This document shows, one piece after another, positions 56,871 to 64,000 of a DNA stretch of 64,000 nucleotides. Where the stretch lies: the NCBI GenBank assembly GCA_963748545.1, contig CAVVJO010000031.1, positions 124,001 through 188,000 of the forward strand, read 5' to 3'. The notes below the pieces were generated by a model. The model worked only from the letters and a program-made list of their open reading frames with translations. It was not told the DNA's origin and did not search any database. Every line of letters begins with the position of its first letter. Position 1 is the stretch's first letter. A program made the position numbers and the translations under genes. Origin of the DNA: Roseiarcus sp963748545 (GTDB lineage: Bacteria > Pseudomonadota > Alphaproteobacteria > Rhizobiales > Beijerinckiaceae).

Positions 56871-57110
56871 ATGGCTGAACCGATCGTCGCCCAGAAGGCG
56901 CCGTATGCAAAGGAGCTCGAAGCGGGCAAGACCTACTATTGGTGCGCCTGCGGGCGGTCCGCCAACCAGCCGTTCTGCGACGGCAAGCACAAGGACTCGG
57001 GGCTCACGCCCCTCGCCTTCACCGCGGAAAAGAGCGGAACGGCTTATCTGTGCGGCTGCAAGGCGAGCAAGAACGCACCCTACTGCGACGGTCGCCACAA
57101 GAGCCTGTGA
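56871..57110 (+). CDS. CDGSH iron-sulfur domain protein (two CDGSH motifs)
   Basis: A 79-residue protein with two mitoNEET-like motifs: CACGRSANQPFCDGKH near residues 25-40 and CGCKASKNAPYCDGRH near 61-76. Each 3Cys-1His set binds a 2Fe-2S cluster. The ATG has GGAGGGG upstream. It is 60 bases after rplS and ends before a terminator, so it may be the last gene of that transcript. Role in iron or redox handling is inferred. Confidence 0.9.
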   Translation: MAEPIVAQKAPYAKELEAGKTYYWCACGRSANQPFCDGKHKDSGLTPLAFTAEKSGTAYLCGCKASKNAPYCDGRHKSL

Positions 57111-57134
57111 GCCGACGGCTTCAACGTCCACGAA

Positions 57135-57163
57135 GGCCGGCGGCGAACCCGCCGGCCTTTTTT
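57135..57163 (+). terminator. Rho-independent terminator after the CDGSH gene
   Basis: GGCCGGCGG (57135-57143) pairs with CCGCCGGCC (57149-57157) around a five-base loop, followed by TTTTTT. It lies 25 bases after the stop codon. Confidence 0.88.
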
Positions 57164-57179
57164 ACGTGAGCCCGCGGCG

Positions 57180-59393
57180 ATGACGCGCGTCGTGGACGTC
57201 CTGATCCCGGTCGCGGTCGACACCGCCTATAGCTACCGCGCTCCGGCCGACCTCAAGCTTGAGCCGGGCGCCTTCGTCGGCGTGCCGCTCGGGACGCGGC
57301 ACGCGACCGGCGTCGTCTGGGCGACGCGCGAGGCGGGCGGCGACAATCTCAAATCCGTCTCGGCCGTGCGAGACTGGCCGCCGCTGCAAAAGCCCCTGCG
57401 CGACTTCATCGACTGGGTCGCCCGCTGGACGCTGAGCCCGCGCGGCATGGTGCTGCGCATGGCGATCCGCGCCCACGAGGTTCTGGAGCCGCCTGCCCAG
57501 AAGTTTAGCCTTGTGGCGACCGGCAAAGCGCCTGCGCGCATGACCGAAGCGCGCGGACGGGTGCTGGCCGCCCTCGCGGGCGCTACGGCCCCCATCCCAA
57601 AGTCTTCGCTGGCCGAACTTGCCGGTTGCTCCGTGAGCGTGATCGACGGCCTCGTCGAGGACGGCGCCCTCGCCCTCATCGAACGGCCGCCGGAGCGGAT
57701 CGCAGCCGACCTCGACCCGGATTTTCGGCCGCCCCTTCTTAACGCCGACCAGAAGCCGGCGGCCGACGACCTCGCCGCGAGGGTCGCGGCCCGCGCCTTT
57801 TCGGCGACGCTGCTCGAAGGCGTGACCGGTTCTGGCAAGACCGAGGTTTACTTCGAAGCGATCGCCGAGGCGCTGCGGCAGGGGCGGCAGGCGCTGGTGC
57901 TGCTCCCCGAAATCGCGCTGACCGCTCAGTTCCTTGACCGGTTCGCAGCTCGGTTCGGCGCGCGGCCGGCGGAGTGGCACTCGGGCCTCACCGAACGCCT
58001 GCGCGAGCGGACCTGGAGCGCGGTCGCAAGCGGGGAAGCCCGAGCGGTCGTCGGGGCCCGCTCGGCATTGTTCCTTCCGTTCGCCGATCTTGGGCTGATC
58101 GTCGTCGACGAGGAGCACGAGGGCGCCTACAAGCAGGAGGACGGGGTCGTCTACAACGCCCGCGACATGGGCGTCGTGCGCGCGCGACTCGAGCAGGCGC
58201 CGGTCGTGCTCGCTTCCGCAACGCCCGCGATCGAGACGCGGGTCAACGCCGAAACCGGCCGCTATGGCTGGCTGACGCTGCCAATTCGTTTCGGCGCCGC
58301 GACCCTGCCGGACATTGTGACCGTGGACCTGAAGCGCGAGGGACCGCCGCGCGGACGCTGGCTGTCGCCTCGGGCGATCGCCGGAATCGAGGGCGCTTTT
58401 GCCGAGGGCGAGCAGGCGCTCCTGTTCCTCAACCGACGCGGCTATGCGCCGCTCACCCTTTGCCGCTCCTGCGGCCATCGCTTCGAGTGCCCCAATTGCG
58501 CCGCGTGGCTGGTCGAGCACCGCTTCCGCTCTGCGCTCGTCTGCCATCATTGCGGGCACGTTGAGCCCCGCCCAAAGCTCTGCCCGGAATGTCACGACGT
58601 CGACAGCCTGACCGCCTGCGGCCCCGGCGTCGAGCGCCTGGCGGAAGAGGCGGCGCTGCTCTTTCCCGACGCGCGCACGCTGACGCTGTCATCCGACTTT
58701 CCCGGAGGGATCGAGACGCTGCGCCGCCAGCTCGACGCCGCCCAGCGCGGCGAATTCGATCTCATTATCGGCACGCAGTTGGTGGCCAAGGGCCACAATT
58801 TCCCGCTGCTGACCTTCGTCTGCGTGGTCGACGCGGACGTCGGCCTCGCCAACGCCGATCCGCGCGCGGCGGAGCGCACCTTCCAGCTCCTGCGTCAGGC
58901 GACCGGGCGGGCGGGGCGCGCCGCGCGTCAAGGCCACGCCTTGTTGCAGACCTGGCAGCCGGACCATCCGGTGATCCAGGCGCTGGTCTCGGGCGACGCC
59001 GAGCGCTTTTACGCGCAGGAGACCGAGCAGCGGCGGATCGGCGGCCTGCCGCCGTTCGGGCGGCTCGCCGCGATCGTCGTCTCGGCGGAGGACAAGGGGG
59101 CGGCCGAGGCGCACGCGCGCGCGCTCGCGAGGACCGCGCATGCGATGCCGGCGGGAAAAGGCTGGCGCGTCGCTCCGCTCGGCGGCGCGCCGCAGGGCGA
59201 CGAGATCACGGTGCTGGGTCCGGCGGAGGCGCCGATCGCGGTGCTGCGTCGGCGCCACCGCTTCCGCCTCGCCGCCAAGGCGCCCCGTTCGGCCGATCTC
59301 CAGGGCTTTTTGCGCGCGCTGCTTTCCGCCGCGCCCCAGCCGCGCGGCGGCGTCCGGGTGGCGGTCGACGTCGATCCGCAGAGCTTTCTGTAA
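57180..59393 (+). CDS. priA: Primosomal protein N' (replication restart helicase PriA)
   Basis: A 737-residue helicase: N-terminal DNA-binding part (IPVAVDTAYSYRAPADLKLEPG), Walker A GVTGSGKTEVYFEA near residue 219, DEEH box VVDEEHEGAYKQ near residue 310 and the paired zinc cysteines (CRSCGHRFECPNC, CHHCG, CPECHD) near residues 425-475. Later motifs include GTQLVAKGHNFP and QATGRAGRAARQGH. It restarts stalled replication forks with the primosome. The ATG at 57180 lies about 17 bases after the terminator T-run. Confidence 0.95.
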   Translation: MTRVVDVLIPVAVDTAYSYRAPADLKLEPGAFVGVPLGTRHATGVVWATREAGGDNLKSVSAVRDWPPLQKPLRDFIDWVARWTLSPRGMVLRMAIRAHEVLEPPAQKFSLVATGKAPARMTEARGRVLAALAGATAPIPKSSLAELAGCSVSVIDGLVEDGALALIERPPERIAADLDPDFRPPLLNADQKPAADDLAARVAARAFSATLLEGVTGSGKTEVYFEAIAEALRQGRQALVLLPEIALTAQFLDRFAARFGARPAEWHSGLTERLRERTWSAVASGEARAVVGARSALFLPFADLGLIVVDEEHEGAYKQEDGVVYNARDMGVVRARLEQAPVVLASATPAIETRVNAETGRYGWLTLPIRFGAATLPDIVTVDLKREGPPRGRWLSPRAIAGIEGAFAEGEQALLFLNRRGYAPLTLCRSCGHRFECPNCAAWLVEHRFRSALVCHHCGHVEPRPKLCPECHDVDSLTACGPGVERLAEEAALLFPDARTLTLSSDFPGGIETLRRQLDAAQRGEFDLIIGTQLVAKGHNFPLLTFVCVVDADVGLANADPRAAERTFQLLRQATGRAGRAARQGHALLQTWQPDHPVIQALVSGDAERFYAQETEQRRIGGLPPFGRLAAIVVSAEDKGAAEAHARALARTAHAMPAGKGWRVAPLGGAPQGDEITVLGPAEAPIAVLRRRHRFRLAAKAPRSADLQGFLRALLSAAPQPRGGVRVAVDVDPQSFL

Positions 59394-59477
59394 GGCCCGG
59401 GAGGGAATGTTGGGACAGAATGCCGCAGGCGGCTGATGGACTTGTCGCAATCCGCCTTTAAAGTGGCCGCGTAGGCA

Positions 59478-59493
59478 GGATGGCGCTCCATCC
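59478..59493 (+). promoter_or_regulatory. Small hairpin just upstream of the cioA ribosome binding site
   Basis: GGATGG (59478-59483) pairs with CCATCC (59488-59493) with a CGCT loop. The GAGAGGGG ribosome binding sequence follows at once. An alternative in-frame ATG (59480) is inside the stem. It could modulate translation; unproven. Confidence 0.35.
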
Positions 59494-59509
59494 TGAGAGG
59501 GGCTTTCGC

Positions 59510-60898
59510 GTGCATCTCGATCCGCTTTTTCTGTCGCGTCTCCAGTTCGCCTGGGTCGTGGCCTGGCATTTCCTCATGCCGGCCTTCACAGTCGGCCTCG
59601 CCTCGTTCATCGCCGTGATGGAGGGCCTGCACTTCTTCACCCGGCGGGACGTCTACCTCCGCATTTCGGTGTTCTGGATCAAAATCTTCGCCGTCACTTT
59701 CGGGATGGGCGTCGTGTCGGGCATCACCATGCCGTTCCAGTTCGGCACCAACTGGAGCCGCTACTCCGACGCGGTCTCCGACATCATTTCGCCGTTGCTC
59801 GGCTACGAAGGGCTCACGGCGTTCTTCCTGGAAGCGGCCTTCCTCGGCGTGCTGCTGTTCGGGCGCAATCTGGTGCCGCGCTGGGCGCATTTCTTCGCGG
59901 CCCTGATGGTGGCGCTCGGCACGCTCGCCTCGACCTTCTGGATTCTGTCGACCAACAGCTGGATGCAGACGCCGACGGGCTACGAGATGGTCGACGGACG
60001 GTTCGAGCCGAAGGACTGGCTGGCGATCGTCTTCAATCCGTCGTTCCCCTATCGCCTCGCCCACGTCGTCACCGCGATCTATGCGACGACCGGTTTCGTG
60101 GTCGTCGGCGTGGCGGCCTACTGGCTGTTGCGGCGCCGCTTCTACGAGGAAGCGCGCACGATGCTGTCGATGACGCTCTGGCTGCTCACCGTGCTCGTGC
60201 CGCTTCAGGCGCTGATCGGCGACCAGCACGGGCTCGACACGCTGCGATACCAGCCGGCCAAGATCGACGCGATCGAGGCGATCTGGGAGGGCGGCCGGCA
60301 CTTGCCATGGGTCGTGTTCGCCATCCCTGACGATTCCGCGGCGAAGAACCTCTACGAGTTTTCGATCCCCGATCTGGGCAGCCTCATCCTCACCCACGAT
60401 CCCAACGGCGAGGTGCGCGGCCTCAAGGACTTCCCGCCGCAGGATCGGCCGCCGGTCGTCCTGCCGTTCTTCGCCTTCCGCGTCATGCTCGCCTGCTGGG
60501 GATTGATGATGCTGACCGTGGTGCTGAGCTGGTGGTTGAGGGCGAGGGGCGAACTTTACGAGACCGACTGGTATCTGAGGCTTTGCACGTTCGCTGCGCC
60601 GCTCGGATTCGTCGCGGTCATCGCCGGCTGGGTGACGACCGAGGTCGGCCGGCAACCCTGGACGGTGTACGGGCTGCTGCGGACGGCGGACTCCGTCTCG
60701 CCGTCGCTGACCGGCGCCGATGTGACGATCTCGCTCCTCGCTTACACAGTCGTTTATCTCGTCATGTTCGCGGCGGGGGTCGCCATGATCCTTCGGATCT
60801 TCGGTCGTGGCCCAGGGGCGGCGGAACCGCCCGACTTCATCGAAAGCGGGCGGCCGTCGGCCCCGGTTCAGGCGCTTCCGCAAGCTGGGGAGGGCTGA
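59510..60898 (+). CDS. cydA: Cytochrome bd-type (CioA/CydA) quinol oxidase subunit I
   Basis: A 462-residue membrane protein with nine or so helices. It contains the haem-region histidine in VVAWHFLMPAFTVGLASF, HGLDTLRYQPAKIDAIE (Q-loop start, short, as in the cyanide-insensitive CIO subgroup) and the GRQPW motif in TEVGRQPWTVYGLLRT near residue 378. It oxidises quinol and reduces oxygen with high affinity. The GTG at 59510 was chosen for the usual HLDPLFLSRLQFA start and its good ribosome binding site. It is followed 3 bases later by subunit II. Confidence 0.93.
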   Translation: MHLDPLFLSRLQFAWVVAWHFLMPAFTVGLASFIAVMEGLHFFTRRDVYLRISVFWIKIFAVTFGMGVVSGITMPFQFGTNWSRYSDAVSDIISPLLGYEGLTAFFLEAAFLGVLLFGRNLVPRWAHFFAALMVALGTLASTFWILSTNSWMQTPTGYEMVDGRFEPKDWLAIVFNPSFPYRLAHVVTAIYATTGFVVVGVAAYWLLRRRFYEEARTMLSMTLWLLTVLVPLQALIGDQHGLDTLRYQPAKIDAIEAIWEGGRHLPWVVFAIPDDSAAKNLYEFSIPDLGSLILTHDPNGEVRGLKDFPPQDRPPVVLPFFAFRVMLACWGLMMLTVVLSWWLRARGELYETDWYLRLCTFAAPLGFVAVIAGWVTTEVGRQPWTVYGLLRTADSVSPSLTGADVTISLLAYTVVYLVMFAAGVAMILRIFGRGPGAAEPPDFIESGRPSAPVQALPQAGEG

Positions 60899-60901
60899 GG
60901 C

Positions 60902-61915
60902 ATGGGAGCCTACGTTCTTGATCTCGTGCCGATCTGGACCGCCATCCTGGGCGTCGGCGTCTTTCTCTATGTTCTTCTCGACGGCTTCGACCTCGGCGTG
61001 GGCATTCTCTACGGCTTCGCGCCGGACTCAACGTCGCGCAATCTGGTGATGAACTCGATAGCGCCGGTTTGGGACGGCAACGAGACCTGGCTCATTCTCG
61101 GCGGGGTCGCGCTGCTCGCCGCGTTTCCGCTCGCCTTCGCGATCATCCTGCCGGCTGTCTACTTCCCGATGCTGATCATGCTGCTTGCGCTGGTGTTCCG
61201 CGGGGTCGCCTTCGAATTCCGCTTTCGTGACGCCGAGCGCAGGACATTCTGGGATCACGCCTTCTGCTACGGCTCCGCCCTGGCGGCGTTCGCGCAAGGA
61301 GTGGTGCTCGGCGCCTTCATCCAGGGTTTCGAAGTCGACGGCCGGCATTTCGCCGGCCATTCTCTCGACTGTTTCACGCCGTTTTCGCTTCTGACCGGGC
61401 TGGCCCTGATGCTCGGCTACGCCCTGCTCGGCGCGGGCTGGCTCGTCTTGAAGACGGAAGGCCCGCTGCAGGACATGGCGCGGCGCCTTGGCCAATTCGC
61501 GTTTCTCGGCGTCCTCGTCGCCATCGCCGCGGTGAGCCTCTGGACCCCCTACGTGCACCCGTCGATCGCCGAGCGCTGGTTCTCGTGGCCGAACATCGCC
61601 TATCTCGCCCCGGTTCCGATCGTCACCGCGCTCGTCGCCTTCGCGGAATGGCGGGCGCTCAACAATCGCTCCGAGGTCGAGCCGTTCCTCTGGGCGATCG
61701 TGCTGTTCGTGTTGTCGTACCTAGGCCTCGCGATCAGCCTCTTCCCGATGATCGTGCCTTTCAAATATACGATCTGGCAGGCGGCCTCGTCGGAGGCGAC
61801 GCAGGCCTTCCTGCTCATCGGCGTGCTCGCGCTCCTGCCTGTCATCCTCCTGTATTCCGCCTGGTCGTACTGGGTGTTCCGCGGCAAGGTGCGCGCAGAC
61901 GTCGGGTATCATTGA
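60902..61915 (+). CDS. cydB: Cytochrome bd-type (CioB/CydB) quinol oxidase subunit II
   Basis: A 337-residue membrane protein: VFLYVLLDGFDLGVGILYGF, APVWDGNETWLILGG near residue 52 and VFRGVAFEFRFR are conserved in CydB/CioB. The C-terminal motif SLFPMIVPFKYTIWQAAS is also typical. It pairs with subunit I to hold the haems. GAGGGCTGAGGC lies before the ATG. No CydX-like peptide is visible between the genes or just after. Confidence 0.93.
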   Translation: MGAYVLDLVPIWTAILGVGVFLYVLLDGFDLGVGILYGFAPDSTSRNLVMNSIAPVWDGNETWLILGGVALLAAFPLAFAIILPAVYFPMLIMLLALVFRGVAFEFRFRDAERRTFWDHAFCYGSALAAFAQGVVLGAFIQGFEVDGRHFAGHSLDCFTPFSLLTGLALMLGYALLGAGWLVLKTEGPLQDMARRLGQFAFLGVLVAIAAVSLWTPYVHPSIAERWFSWPNIAYLAPVPIVTALVAFAEWRALNNRSEVEPFLWAIVLFVLSYLGLAISLFPMIVPFKYTIWQAASSEATQAFLLIGVLALLPVILLYSAWSYWVFRGKVRADVGYH

Positions 61916-61935
61916 GGAACGCAAGGAGTCGTTTG

Positions 61936-62562
61936 ATGCCGTCGACGCCCTCGAGCCTTGTCATCCTGCTGCACGGCGTCGGCGCCAACGGCGCCGATCT
62001 CGCTCCGCTCGGCGGGGCGCTGAAGGCATTTCTGCCGGACACCGCGTTCGTCTCGCCCGACGCGCCGGAGCCGTTCGAGGCCGGCGGCGCGGGTCGGCAA
62101 TGGTTCAGCGTCGTCGGCGTCAGCGACGCCAATCGCGGGGCGCGGGTCGAGCGCGCGCGCGCCGGGTTCGACCGCGTCGTCGCCCGCGAGATCGAGCGGG
62201 CCGGGTTTGCCGGCCAACTCGACCGCGTCGTTTTTTTCGGCTTCTCGCAGGGCGCGATCCTGTCGCTCGACGCGCTGGCCGACGGGCGCTGGCCAGTCGC
62301 CGCGGTCGTCGCCGCCTCCGGCCGGCTCGTGACGCCGATCGGGCCGAAGCCCGCATCGGCCACGCCCGTCCTGGTCCTTCACGGCGAACGGGATGAGGTC
62401 ATCTCCGCCGCAGAGGCCCCGCGGGCGAAGCGGATCCTTGAAGACGCAGGCTTCGCCGTGGAGGCGCATGTCTATTCAGGGCTCGGCCACAGCATTTCCC
62501 CCGAAGGCCTTGCGGCGGCCGGCGCGTTTCTGGCGCGACGGTTGGCGAAGCCCGCCGCGTGA
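61936..62562 (+). CDS. Phospholipase/carboxylesterase family hydrolase
   Basis: A 208-residue alpha/beta hydrolase: LVILLHGVGANGADL at the N-terminus, the catalytic Ser in FFGFSQGAILSLD near residue 105, the Asp in VLHGERDEVIS and the His in GLGHSISPEGL. The ATG follows AAGGAGTCGTTTG. It is 20 bases after cydB and could be co-transcribed. It probably hydrolyses small esters or lysophospholipids. Confidence 0.88.
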   Translation: MPSTPSSLVILLHGVGANGADLAPLGGALKAFLPDTAFVSPDAPEPFEAGGAGRQWFSVVGVSDANRGARVERARAGFDRVVAREIERAGFAGQLDRVVFFGFSQGAILSLDALADGRWPVAAVVAASGRLVTPIGPKPASATPVLVLHGERDEVISAAEAPRAKRILEDAGFAVEAHVYSGLGHSISPEGLAAAGAFLARRLAKPAA

Positions 62563-63023
62563 TCGCGGCTTGACGCGACGGGTCCGCAAACGGAGGCGCG
62601 CGATACCGCGCTCCGTGCCGGACGATCATCTGCAAGGGGTCTCGCGTCACAGCTTTTCTTAAGGGTCGAGGGTCCGCCGTTATCGGGCAGCGAAACGCGC
62701 TGCATATTTCCGAGGCGCCCGAGCCCAATGTCGCCTCAGGGCTCCCGGGCGACGTCTCGGCTTGGCGCTGCGCTCCGCCGCTTTTTCCAACTCCGAGCGC
62801 ATTTGGAGAGCAGTTTGACGTCCCGCGGCAGCTTTGAGTTGAAAAACGGAGCCGCGGCGACAGTTTTCGACAAGGTCATCCCCGAACGCAATTTGAGCAA
62901 ATCGCAGGCCTCGGCGCCGGATGTTTGCGCACGACATGTTCGTGACGATATGGCAAATTTTCCTAGGAAAGACAGAACGAACGGACTCTTCCGTCTGGAG
63001 CGGATCGGGTCGTGGAGCGCGCC
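62563..63023. other. About 460 bp upstream of nifA, no gene
   Basis: No coding frame is supported. The region likely holds the nifA promoter. A TGT-N9-ACA (TGTTTGCGCACGACA, near 62921-62937) is one base short of the NifA-type upstream activator spacing of ten, so I do not call it. No clear sigma-54 -24/-12 element was found. Confidence 0.4.

Positions 63024-64000
<977 letters not shown>

Noticed and set aside
62921..62937. A NifA upstream activator sequence ahead of nifA
   Set aside because: TGT and ACA are spaced nine rather than ten bases apart and no sigma-54 promoter is seen nearby.

Overview
The window is GC-rich, densely coding DNA that most resembles an alphaproteobacterium of the order Hyphomicrobiales, possibly a diazotrophic Beijerinckiaceae/Methylocystaceae-type organism. 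The clues are a NifA-type activator, a ChvE/GguAB sugar transporter, a STAS-fused MlaE permease, a Flp-type pilin and a CioAB-type bd oxidase. This assignment is inference from gene families; no rRNA gene is present. One tRNA gene, Leu(UAA), is seen, and no CRISPR array.

Layout. 1-7 kb: a minus-strand five-gene catabolic operon (thiolase, AtoE-type transporter, BKACE/DUF849 beta-keto acid cleavage enzyme, 3-hydroxyacyl-CoA dehydrogenase-like protein, SDR reductase), divergent from a GntR/FCD regulator across an array of TGTGATCAC half-sites. 7-14 kb: a pirin, a remnant of an alpha/beta hydrolase, and a sugar/polyol ABC transporter (ATPase, permease, binding protein) followed by a TIM-barrel isomerase and a Gfo/Idh/MocA dehydrogenase. 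14-19 kb: a PEP-CTERM exported protein, a divergent LuxR-type regulator, a 38-residue ORF that is little more than a PEP-CTERM-like tail, and an aldo/keto reductase. 19-24 kb: a TetR regulator facing an SDR, a saccharopine-dehydrogenase-like protein and an acyl-CoA synthetase, then about 760 bp without a gene. 24-28 kb: an Mla/MCE lipid transport operon. 28-41 kb: mixed housekeeping and small genes (KamA-like aminomutase, Flp pilin, tRNA-Leu, gpt, a CinA-type domain, map, radC, FMN-dependent glutamate-synthase-like protein, PLP enzyme). 41-44 kb: a radical-SAM protein plus a DUF4130-UdgX fusion, a putative DNA repair pair. 44-50 kb: a minus-strand sugar operon chvE-gguA-gguB-galK-galT. 50-64 kb: murJ, a YXWGXW protein, metC-like, a UbiH-like hydroxylase, rplS, a CDGSH protein, priA, cioAB, an esterase and the start of nifA.

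The most striking observation is a set of about 17 reading-frame breaks in 12 otherwise intact, well-conserved genes, including the normally essential rplS. Most are one extra base, and about ten can be explained as a G inserted between C and A (usually turning TCA into TCGA). One locus, metC, has two compensating breaks around an out-of-frame island. A systematic sequencing or consensus error is the likeliest explanation. The uniform context is worth checking, because if it is real DNA it would imply recoding or editing. Until that is settled these genes should be treated as intact rather than as pseudogenes.
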